DNA of 7,471 nucleotides from an uncultured Rhodoplanes sp. GTDB lineage: Bacteria > Pseudomonadota > Alphaproteobacteria > Rhizobiales > Xanthobacteraceae. A program made the translations under genes and the position numbers. Position 1 is the first letter of the stretch. Every line of letters starts with the position of its first letter. Shown here piece by piece: positions 1-5,699 of the stretch. The stretch spans positions 1-7,471 of the forward strand of contig CAKZHN010000127.1 of assembly GCA_936924235.1 (NCBI GenBank), read 5' to 3'. A model generated the notes under the pieces. The model was not told the origin of the DNA. It worked only from the letters and a program-made list of their open reading frames with translations, and did no database searches.

Positions 1-76
1 TCCGATCTAGGCAGGCGAGCGCCGCACCAGATATCACGGCCAGAAAGCCAGCCCGGCGGAACATTCGGAAAGTCAT
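1..76 (-). CDS. N-terminal fragment of an unidentified exported protein or lipoprotein
   Basis: Only the first 25 codons are in the window; the gene runs off the left edge, so its function cannot be named. The peptide starts MTFRMFRRAGFLAVISGAAL and continues ACLDR. It has a basic N-region (R4, R7, R8), a hydrophobic core (about residues 9-21) and a small-residue ALA-C boundary. That could be a signal peptidase I site (A-L-A before C22) or a weak lipobox with C22 as the lipidated cysteine; the usual Leu at -3 is Ala here. The RR pair lacks the Tat spacing to F-L. The ATG at 76-74 is chosen because a GGGAG Shine-Dalgarno (90-86) sits 9 bases upstream; an in-frame ATG at codon 5 is the alternative. 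It follows the importer ATPase by 85 bases on the same strand and could be a last operon member or a separate unit. Confidence 0.6.
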   Translation of the reverse strand, partial: MTFRMFRRAGFLAVISGAALACLDR

Positions 77-92
77 CGGACGTTGCTCCCTG

Positions 93-108
93 TCAGACCA
101 TCAGACCG
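93..108. repeat. Two tandem 8-bp units before the edge gene
   Basis: TCAGACCA (93-100) is followed directly by TCAGACCG (101-108), identical at 7 of 8 positions. The pair lies just upstream of the Shine-Dalgarno of the gene at 76-1. It could be an operator half-site pair or a chance duplication. The rest of the 85-base gap (77-161) holds a 5-bp inverted repeat (AACGG-CGG-CCGTT, 124-136) with no following T-run, so no convincing terminator closes the importer operon. Confidence 0.3.
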
Positions 109-161
109 CCGCCCGATGCTGTCAACGGCGGCCGTTCGATCGTCTGTGACCGGGACTTGTC

Positions 162-1904
162 TCAACTTGCCGCTACACGCGCGGCGGCCGGCACCTTGTC
201 GAAATTCGGATGCGGGATGGCGGCGAGAAGATCGCGCGTGTAGTCGGCCTCGGGCGAGACCAGCACGCGCTCGGTCGGGCCTTCCTCGACGATCCTGCCG
301 GCGCGCATCACGATGACGCGGTCGCAGAGGAGCCGCACGACGTTCAGATCGTGCGACACGAAGAGATAGCTCATGCCGAGCGTGTCTTTCAGCTCCTGCA
401 GAAGATTGAGCACCACGGCCTGCACCGACACGTCGAGCGCCGCGGTCGGCTCGTCGAGGATCACCAGGTCGGGCTTGAGCGCGATGGCGCGGGCGATGCC
501 GACGCGGGCCTTCTGGCCGCCGGAAAGCTGATGCGGGAACCGGTCGAGCAGCTCGACCGGCAGGCCGACCTGCCTGGCCAGCTCCTCGCAGCGGGCGCGG
601 ATCGCGTCGCGGCCCTTGAGGTCGCCCAGGCGGAAGATCGGATCAGCGATGGCGCGTGCCGCGGTGAAGCGCGGGTTGAGGCTGTCGGTCGGGTCCTGGA
701 ACACCATCTGGATGCGCTTGCGCAGCGGCAGCAGCGCGAACCTCTTGGCCGGGATCTCGCCGATGTCCTCGCCGTCGAACAGGATGGTGCCTTGGGTCTT
801 GTCGATCAGCCGCATCACCATCGTCGAGGTGGTGGACTTGCCGCAGCCGGACTCGCCGACCAGGCCGACGCTCTCGCCACGGTTGACCGTGAAGCTGATG
901 CCGTCGACGGCGCGGAACACCTCGGGCTCCGGCGCGGGCTTCTGCTGGGTGATCTTCTTCAGCATGCCGCCCAGGCCTTCGGTGCCCTTGCGGGGGTATT
1001 CCTTGATGAGCTTCTCGACCACCAGCAACGGTGACTTGTCGGCCGACGGAAGCTTGGCGATGGTCGCGCCGGTCGGCGCCTCGCCTTCGGGGAGAAGATC
1101 GCGGAGCGATACGCCGGGCCGCGGCGTCGCCCGCATCAGCTTCCGCGTATAGGGATGCTCCGGCGCGGTGAACACCGCGCGCGACGGCGCGGTCTCGACG
1201 ACGCGACCCTTCTCCATCACCACGATCTTGTCGCAGTAGAGCGCGGCGAGGCCGAGATCGTGGGTGATCAGGATGGTGGACATGCCGCGCGCGCGCGTCA
1301 GCTCCACGATCAGCTCCATCACGGTCTTCTGGGTGGTGACATCGAGGCCGGTGGTGGGCTCGTCGGCGATGAGAAGCTGCGGCTGGCAGGCCAGCGCCAG
1401 CGCGATCACCACGCGCTGGCACATGCCGCCGGACAATTCGAACGGATAGGCGTGATAGCGCTCGCGCGGCCGGGCGATGCGCACCTGTTCGAGAATCTCG
1501 ATTGCCTTCCCGGTGACCTCGCTGGGCGCGGCCTTCACGTGCTCCAGCAGCACGTCCTCGATCTGGCGGCCGACCTTGCGGATCGGATTGAGCGCGGCGC
1601 GCGGGTTCTGGAAGATCATCGAGATCTCCCGGCCGCGCAGCTCGCGCATTGCGTCCTCCTTCGCGTTGCGCAGGTCCAGGTTGGTGAACATCACCGAGCC
1701 GTCGGCGATGCGGCCGGCGCGGTCGAGGATGCGCATCACCGCGTACGAAGTGACCGACTTGCCGGAGCCGGATTCGCCGACGATGCCGACGGTCTCGCCC
1801 TTGGCGATGGTGAGGTCGACGTGCTGCACGGCCTTGACGATGCCGCGGCGGGTCTGGAATTCCACCGTGAGGTCGCGGACGTCGAGCAGCGGGATCGCGG
1901 TCAT
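162..1904 (-). CDS. Fused two-domain ABC ATPase of a dipeptide/oligopeptide-type importer (DppD-DppF fusion type)
   Basis: A 580-residue cytoplasmic protein carrying both nucleotide-binding domains of a Dpp/Opp-type importer in one chain, as in GsiA and YejF. Domain 1 (about 5-260): Walker A GESGSGKS 43-50, Q-loop Q99, signature LSGGM 157-161, Walker B LLIADE 177-182, switch H215. Domain 2 (about 293-565): Walker A GESGCGKS 350-357, Q-loop Q403, LSGGQ 460-464, Walker B LVILDE 480-485, H518. Each domain ends in the HPY/YTR-type tail of the oligopeptide family (HPYTRKLM at 250-257, YTRDLL in the second). Both sites look catalytically complete. LSGGM in the first half is normal for OppD/DppD proteins. 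A charged, proline-containing insert (about 304-328) separates the first strand of domain 2 from the rest. The ATG is 10 bases after the preceding permease stop; a GAGG Shine-Dalgarno overlapping that TGA supports it. It should energise the permeases encoded just upstream. Confidence 0.95.
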   Translation of the reverse strand: MTAIPLLDVRDLTVEFQTRRGIVKAVQHVDLTIAKGETVGIVGESGSGKSVTSYAVMRILDRAGRIADGSVMFTNLDLRNAKEDAMRELRGREISMIFQNPRAALNPIRKVGRQIEDVLLEHVKAAPSEVTGKAIEILEQVRIARPRERYHAYPFELSGGMCQRVVIALALACQPQLLIADEPTTGLDVTTQKTVMELIVELTRARGMSTILITHDLGLAALYCDKIVVMEKGRVVETAPSRAVFTAPEHPYTRKLMRATPRPGVSLRDLLPEGEAPTGATIAKLPSADKSPLLVVEKLIKEYPRKGTEGLGGMLKKITQQKPAPEPEVFRAVDGISFTVNRGESVGLVGESGCGKSTTSTMVMRLIDKTQGTILFDGEDIGEIPAKRFALLPLRKRIQMVFQDPTDSLNPRFTAARAIADPIFRLGDLKGRDAIRARCEELARQVGLPVELLDRFPHQLSGGQKARVGIARAIALKPDLVILDEPTAALDVSVQAVVLNLLQELKDTLGMSYLFVSHDLNVVRLLCDRVIVMRAGRIVEEGPTERVLVSPEADYTRDLLAAIPHPNFDKVPAAARVAAS

Positions 1905-1914
1905 GGTCTGTGCC

Positions 1915-2805
1915 TCACGTCCGCCGTTGCGGGTCGACGAGATCGCGCAGCCCGTCGCCCAGAAGGTTGAAGCAGAACACCGCGAGCATCAGGGCTGCGC
2001 CGGGAAACAGCGCGATCCACCATTCGCCGGAGATGATGTTGGTGGCGCCTTCCGCCACCATGATCCCCCATTCCGGGGTCGGCGGCTTCACGCCCAGGCC
2101 GATGAAGGAGAGGCCGGCGGCGTTGAGGATGGCGTAGCCCATGGTCAGCGAGATCTGCACCATCATGATCGGCATGATGCTCGGCAGGATATGGCCCAAG
2201 AGAATCCGGAAGTCGCCGTTGCCCGAGAGGCGGGCGGCCAGCACGAAGCCCGCATCGCGGCGGACGTTGGCCTCGGCGCGGGCGACGCGCACATAGAGCG
2301 GGAAGTTGATGATCGCGGTGGCGATCACGATGTTGGTCACGGTGTTGCCGAGCGCGGCGACGATGCCCATGGCAAGCACGAACAGCGGGAATGCCATGAT
2401 GGTGTCGGCCAGGCGGCTGACCAGGCGGTCGGTCCAGCCGCCGAAATAGCCTGCGGCGATGCCGGCAAAGCCGCCCATCACGAACACTAGCGCGACCGAC
2501 GAAAGCGCGATGACGAAGTCGAGCCGGGTCGCGACCACGACACGGCTGAAGATGTCACGGCCCAGTTGGTCGGTGCCGAACCAGTGCCGGAGCGACGGCG
2601 ACTGCAGGGAGGCGGAAGTGTCGCTCGCCAGCGGATCGTAGGGCACCACGTAGGGGCCGATGAGGGCGCAGAGCGCGATCAGCGCGAACATCGCGAAGGC
2701 GAAGCCGGTCACCGCGTTCTCGGAGACCACGTAGCGGGCGTGGCTGAAGATCGAGTTGGTCGGCGGCTTTGGCGGCGCCGGCGCGTTGGCGGTGGTGTCG
2801 GTCAT
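1915..2805 (-). CDS. ABC importer inner-membrane permease, DppC/OppC-like
   Basis: A 296-residue inner-membrane permease, second of the pair forming the channel. It has a cytoplasmic Ala/Pro-rich N-tail (1-20), a first membrane span at about 31-51, and a cluster of further spans from about 97 to the C-terminus. Family hallmarks visible are HWFGTDQLGRDIFSR (74-88), a coupling-loop (EAA-like) region at about 178-212 ending GHILPSIMP, GLSFIGLGVKPPTPEWG (231-247), and the C-terminal LLGDGLRDLVDPQRR (281-295). These are typical of DppC/OppC and length is normal. The ATG (2805-2803) overlaps the TGA of the upstream permease as ATGA, with a GAGG Shine-Dalgarno 8 bases upstream, so the two are probably translationally coupled and made in equal amounts. 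Substrate is not predictable; peptides, nickel and glutathione importers share this fold. Confidence 0.95.
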   Translation of the reverse strand: MTDTTANAPAPPKPPTNSIFSHARYVVSENAVTGFAFAMFALIALCALIGPYVVPYDPLASDTSASLQSPSLRHWFGTDQLGRDIFSRVVVATRLDFVIALSSVALVFVMGGFAGIAAGYFGGWTDRLVSRLADTIMAFPLFVLAMGIVAALGNTVTNIVIATAIINFPLYVRVARAEANVRRDAGFVLAARLSGNGDFRILLGHILPSIMPIMMVQISLTMGYAILNAAGLSFIGLGVKPPTPEWGIMVAEGATNIISGEWWIALFPGAALMLAVFCFNLLGDGLRDLVDPQRRT

Positions 2806-3815
2806 CCTTCGAGCCTCACGCGCGGGTCGATCACGGTGTAGAGGATGTCGATCGTCAGATTGAGCGCCACGTAGAGCACCGCCATGGTGAGCACGAAGCC
2901 CTGCACCGGCGCGAAGTCCGATTGCAGCAGCGCCTCGACCGCGTAGGAGCCGATGCCCGGCCAGGCGAACACTTTCTCCACCAGCACGTTGGCGCCGAGC
3001 AGGAACGAGAACACCATGCCGAGCGTGGTCACGACCGGCAGCATGGCGTTGCGGAACGCGTAGGTGATGATCACGGTGCGGTCGTTGAGGCCGCTGGCGC
3101 GCGCGGTGCGCACGAACTCCGAGGCCAGGACCGCGAGCATCGAGGCGCGGGTCATGCGCGCGATCGGCGCCAACGAAAAGATCGCAAGCGTCAACGACGG
3201 CAGGATGAGCTGGCTCAGCGCCGAGCGGAAGGTTTCGAGATCGCCGACCAGCAGGCTGTCGATCAGGTAGAAGCCGGTGAGCTCCGGCGGCGCCGTGGCG
3301 AAGGGATCGAGCCGGCCGACCGGGGAGGGCGCCCAGCCGAGCAGGTAATAGAAGGCGTAGACCAGAAGGAGCCCGGTGAAGAACACCGGCAGCGACACGC
3401 CCGCGGTCGCGACCACGCGGCAGGCGTGGTCGATCCAGGAGCCTTGCTTTACGGCGGCGAGGATGCCGAGCGGGATCGCAATGGCGAGCGACAGGATGAG
3501 GCCGAGCAAGGTCAGCTCGGCCGAGGCGGGCAGGCGGCTGGTGATCTCGGTCAAGACCGGGCGGCCGGTGGAGAGCGAGTTGCCGAAGTTGCCGCGGGAG
3601 AGGTCCGAGACATAGTGCACGAACTGTTCGGGCAGCGGCCGGTCGAGACCGAGCGTCTTCCTGATCTCGGCGATGGATTCCGCGGTCGCCGCGGGACCGG
3701 CGAAATACGCCGCCGGGTCGCCGGGCAGCACGCGGGTCAAGAGGAACGTCACGATCACGACGCCAATGAGCGTCGGGATCACGGTCACGAGGCGCTTGGC
3801 AATCGTCGTCAGCAT
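2802..3815 (-). CDS. ABC importer inner-membrane permease, DppB/OppB-like
   Basis: A 337-residue permease, first of the heterodimeric channel. The N-terminal span (about 9-29) is followed by the family motif RVLPGDPA (28-35), a periplasmic stretch, then spans at about 101-122, 135-160, 202-220, 256-277 and 305-327. The coupling-helix region EFVRTARASGLNDR (233-246) and VFAWPGIGSYAVEAL (282-296) are hallmarks of DppB/OppB proteins. The open frame extends upstream over the binding-protein gene, but the real start is the ATG at 3815-3813: it has a GGGAG Shine-Dalgarno 7 bases upstream and gives the canonical opening MLTTIAKRLV. It lies 50 bases after the binding-protein stop and overlaps the next permease by 4 bases. 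It should pair with that permease and dock on the fused ATPase. Confidence 0.95.
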   Translation of the reverse strand: MLTTIAKRLVTVIPTLIGVVIVTFLLTRVLPGDPAAYFAGPAATAESIAEIRKTLGLDRPLPEQFVHYVSDLSRGNFGNSLSTGRPVLTEITSRLPASAELTLLGLILSLAIAIPLGILAAVKQGSWIDHACRVVATAGVSLPVFFTGLLLVYAFYYLLGWAPSPVGRLDPFATAPPELTGFYLIDSLLVGDLETFRSALSQLILPSLTLAIFSLAPIARMTRASMLAVLASEFVRTARASGLNDRTVIITYAFRNAMLPVVTTLGMVFSFLLGANVLVEKVFAWPGIGSYAVEALLQSDFAPVQGFVLTMAVLYVALNLTIDILYTVIDPRVRLEG

Positions 3816-3835
3816 GGCGTTGCTCCCGAGGCGTA

Positions 3836-3855
3836 GGCAGCGCGAATGCGCTGCC
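3836..3855 (-). promoter_or_regulatory. Intercistronic mRNA hairpin between binding protein and first permease
   Basis: A perfect 8-bp inverted repeat, GGCAGCGC (3836-3843) and GCGCTGCC (3848-3855), around a 4-base loop. It fills much of the 50-base gap and ends 8 bases before the permease Shine-Dalgarno. No T-run follows it on the transcribed strand, so it is not a standard intrinsic terminator. Similar GC-rich stem-loops after binding-protein genes (for example malE-malF) block 3' exonucleases and raise binding-protein mRNA over permease mRNA; that role here is inferred. Confidence 0.6.
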
Positions 3856-3865
3856 GTCCTTCGCG

Positions 3866-5482
3866 TCAGCCCTTGACGATGGACCGGTAGTCGACCTGCC
3901 GGTGGAACCAGTAGCCGTAGCCGGAGATGTTCTTCTGGGTGGCGACGTTGAGGTACGGCTGGAACAGCGGGATGCGCGGCACCTCGGCGAACGCCTTGGT
4001 GACGAAGCCCTTCACGCCGGCATCGTACTTGGCCTTGTCGCCGATGGCGGCGGCGTCGCGTGCGCCGTCGATGAAGGCGTCCATGTCCTTGTCGACGTAG
4101 CTGGAGGTGTTGAACACCGCGTTCAGGCCCGAATAGCACCAGAAGAAGAAGTATTCCGGATAGTCCAGCCAGCCGGAGAAGAAGTTGACCATCAGCGGCA
4201 TCGACTTCTTGGCCATCTCGCTGCGCCAATTGGCGCCCGGGACTTTGTTGATGGTGGTCTTGATGCCGATCTGGCCGAGGCTTTCCTGAAGCAGGATAGC
4301 GATCGGCTCGGAGTTCACGCCGTCGCCTAGATCGAACGAGATTGTGGTGTCGATCGGCCCCGAGCCAGATGCCTGCATCAGCGCCTTGGCCTTCTCGATG
4401 TCGGTCGTGTAGCCGGTTGGCTGTGGCCACACCGAGCCGCCCGGGCCGTCGTTCGAGGCCGCGCCGAACATCGGCTTGGCGACGCCGAACATCGCGGCAT
4501 CGATGATCTTCTGGTACGGGATCGCGTAGGCGACCGCCTGGCGCACCTTCGGGTTGTCGAAGGGCGGGGTCTTGACGTTCATCTCGACGCTGTAGAGCCC
4601 GTTGGTGATCGGGTTGGAGATCATCTTGAGCTTGCCCTCTTTCTTCATCTCCGAGAAATCCTTCGCGGGCAGGTCGAAGGAAATGTCGGCGTCGCCGCGC
4701 TCCATCAGCGCACGGCGGTTGCCGCCGGACGGGATGGTGCGCCAGATCACGCGCTTGATCTCGGGCAGCTTGCCGGCGACCCAGGCGTCGTTACGCTCAT
4801 AGATCGTCTCGACGCCGGGCTTCCAGCTCGTCACCTTGTAGGCGCCGGAGCCTGCGGTGTTGCTCTTGGTGTAGTCGAGCGCCCAAGGATCCTTCTCGGT
4901 GGCCTGCTTCTTCAGAAGCTCGGAGTTGAAGATGCCGGGCACAACGACCGCGATGTCGGGAACGGTGAGGCGGTCCTTCTTGGCGAGGTCGATGCGGAAC
5001 GTGAAGTCGTCGACCGCGACGAACTGCTCCTTGGCGGTGAGCGAGCCCGCCTTCATCTGCACGGTCGGGAAGCCGCCGACCGTGACGGCGCGGTCGAACG
5101 ACCATTTCACGTCCTTGGCGGTGAGCGGCGCGCCGTCGTGGAATTTGGCGTTCTTCTTCAGCTTGAACGTGATCGACATGTCGCCGACGCTCATGTCCTC
5201 GGCGAGCTCCATCTTGAACTTGTCGCGATCGTAGATGGCCGAGCCGTCGGGCAGCGTCTTGGTCTCGTGGCTGATCAGCCGGTCGTAGCAATTCCACGAC
5301 ACCTCGTAGCCGGGGCGGTTGGTGCCGACGCCCTGGACGTCCAGGTTGTTCGGGCCGTTCTCGCTGACGGTGAGGAGGGTCTCCTTGCGCGACTGCGCCT
5401 TGGCGGGCGACCAGATCGCTGGTGCCGAAACTCCGGCCGCGGCCAGAGCGGTTGCCGATTTCAGAAAGTCACGACGCTTCAT
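3866..5482 (-). CDS. Tat-exported periplasmic solute-binding protein, family 5 (peptide/nickel/glutathione type)
   Basis: A 538-residue extracytoplasmic receptor that should capture a peptide-like solute and pass it to the permeases downstream. It begins with a textbook twin-arginine signal, MKRRDFLK (1-8, matching RRxFLK), a hydrophobic Ala-rich core, and a likely cleavage site AKA-QS after residue 29. The SBP_bac_5 fold is indicated by KFHDGAPLTAKDV (113-125, the family signature region), GSGAYKV (211-217), a later GDADISFDL segment, the NPKVRQAVAYAI helix, and the PRIPLFQPYLN closing region. Length is typical. The open frame runs about 30 codons further upstream, but the ATG at 5482-5480 is favoured: it places the Tat motif at the N-terminus and has a GGAGG 6 bases upstream. 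It heads the importer operon behind a sigma-54-type promoter. The ligand is unknown; dipeptides, oligopeptides, opines or other nitrogenous compounds are possible. Confidence 0.95.
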   Translation of the reverse strand: MKRRDFLKSATALAAAGVSAPAIWSPAKAQSRKETLLTVSENGPNNLDVQGVGTNRPGYEVSWNCYDRLISHETKTLPDGSAIYDRDKFKMELAEDMSVGDMSITFKLKKNAKFHDGAPLTAKDVKWSFDRAVTVGGFPTVQMKAGSLTAKEQFVAVDDFTFRIDLAKKDRLTVPDIAVVVPGIFNSELLKKQATEKDPWALDYTKSNTAGSGAYKVTSWKPGVETIYERNDAWVAGKLPEIKRVIWRTIPSGGNRRALMERGDADISFDLPAKDFSEMKKEGKLKMISNPITNGLYSVEMNVKTPPFDNPKVRQAVAYAIPYQKIIDAAMFGVAKPMFGAASNDGPGGSVWPQPTGYTTDIEKAKALMQASGSGPIDTTISFDLGDGVNSEPIAILLQESLGQIGIKTTINKVPGANWRSEMAKKSMPLMVNFFSGWLDYPEYFFFWCYSGLNAVFNTSSYVDKDMDAFIDGARDAAAIGDKAKYDAGVKGFVTKAFAEVPRIPLFQPYLNVATQKNISGYGYWFHRQVDYRSIVKG

Positions 5483-5486
5483 CCAT

Positions 5487-5493
5487 CCCCTCC
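5487..5493 (-). promoter_or_regulatory. Strong Shine-Dalgarno that fixes the binding-protein start
   Basis: GGAGGGG on the minus strand, with the GGAGG core 6 bases before the ATG at 5482. It is the strongest ribosome binding site in the window and rules in favour of the Tat-signal start over the longer open frame. It suits a protein needed in excess over its membrane partners. Confidence 0.8.
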
Positions 5494-5526
5494 ATGCCCA
5501 TTCGAGGGCTGATGGGAGGGTTCCCC

Positions 5527-5542
5527 GCAAAGCTCGTGCCAG
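5527..5542 (-). promoter_or_regulatory. Predicted sigma-54 (RpoN) -24/-12 promoter for the importer operon
   Basis: On the minus strand, CTGGCACG (5542-5535), four bases AGCT, then TTGC (5530-5527). This matches the published RpoN core YTGGCACG-N4-TTGC at every fixed position, with the diagnostic GG and GC exactly 10 bases apart; only the weaker A/T after TTGC is missing (G instead). Counting the final C as -12 puts the start near 5515, giving a leader of about 33 bases that contains the GGAGG. The location directly before the first gene of an operon makes a chance match unlikely. Such promoters need an AAA+ enhancer-binding protein; none is encoded in the window. Confidence 0.72.
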
Positions 5543-5545
5543 AAT

Positions 5546-5563
5546 GGCCGGAAAACACCGGCC
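5546..5563. promoter_or_regulatory. Perfect 6-bp dyad just upstream of the -24 element
   Basis: GGCCGG (5546-5551), spacer AAAACA, CCGGCC (5558-5563). It ends 4 bases before the sigma-54 match, about -31 to -48 from the predicted start. It could be a repressor or activator half-site pair, or a terminator-like hairpin for read-through from upstream, but no T-run follows. Role unproven. Confidence 0.4.
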
Positions 5564-5594
5564 TGATTTCACAGAAGAATTTCGGCCGTTGCGG

Positions 5595-5604
5595 GTCGCG
5601 CGAC
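5595..5604. promoter_or_regulatory. 10-bp perfect palindrome, possible activator site
   Basis: GTCGCGCGAC is self-complementary over all 10 bases and lies about 80-89 bases upstream of the predicted sigma-54 start, within the usual enhancer range. CG-rich palindromes are common in high-GC DNA, so support is weak. Confidence 0.25.
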
Positions 5605-5627
5605 AGCGCCGCTGCGCGTTTGAATGC

Positions 5628-5656
5628 GATTTGAAATCTGCGCCTAAAAATTAGGC
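5628..5656. promoter_or_regulatory. Pair of AT-rich dyads, candidate upstream activator or operator
   Basis: Two adjacent dyads: GATTT-G-AAATC (5628-5638) and GCCTAA-AAA-TTAGGC (5642-5656), with centres 16 bases apart. Both are perfect in their arms and form an AT-rich island in GC-rich DNA, about 113-141 bases upstream of the predicted sigma-54 start. That distance fits an enhancer-binding protein. They do not match the NtrC (GCAC...GTGC) or NifA (TGT-N10-ACA) sites. The second dyad might instead belong to the 3' end of the upstream metallo-hydrolase transcript. Confidence 0.42.
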
Positions 5657-5662
5657 AGCATG

Positions 5663-5673
5663 GGCCTTTGGCC
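5663..5673 (-). terminator. Weak hairpin after the metallo-hydrolase gene
   Basis: GGCC-TTT-GGCC, an 11-base inverted repeat starting about 27 bases after the metallo-hydrolase stop. On the transcribed strand a TTTTT tract follows some 12 bases later, inside the next dyad. The 4-bp stem and distant T-run make it a poor intrinsic terminator; it is listed as the only candidate. Confidence 0.2.
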
Positions 5674-5699
5674 GAGCGGTCTGTGGCCGACTTTGCGGG

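Noticed and set aside
97..125. TTGACA (125-120) with GATGGT 17 bases on, as a sigma-70 promoter for the edge gene
   Set aside because: The -10 matches only 3 of 6 positions and the implied start falls within the Shine-Dalgarno, so it could not give a useful leader.
210..1034. Plus-strand open frame opposite the ATPase
   Set aside because: Same Arg/Ala/Asp/Leu-rich antisense composition; the minus strand carries a complete ABC ATPase.
2769..3836. Long plus-strand open frame (355 codons) opposite the permease genes
   Set aside because: Its product is an Arg/Glu/Gly/His-rich low-complexity chain typical of antisense frames in high-GC DNA, and it lies over two permeases with clear family motifs.
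3816..4430. N-terminal extension of the first permease by about 205 residues
   Set aside because: The extension is out-of-frame translation of the binding-protein gene; the ATG at 3815 has a Shine-Dalgarno and a normal permease N-terminus.
5487..5520. CCCTCC (5520-5515) pairing with GGAGGG to hide the binding-protein Shine-Dalgarno, riboswitch-like
   Set aside because: With the predicted sigma-54 start near 5515, the upstream arm is almost entirely outside the transcript; it would matter only if a promoter lies farther upstream.
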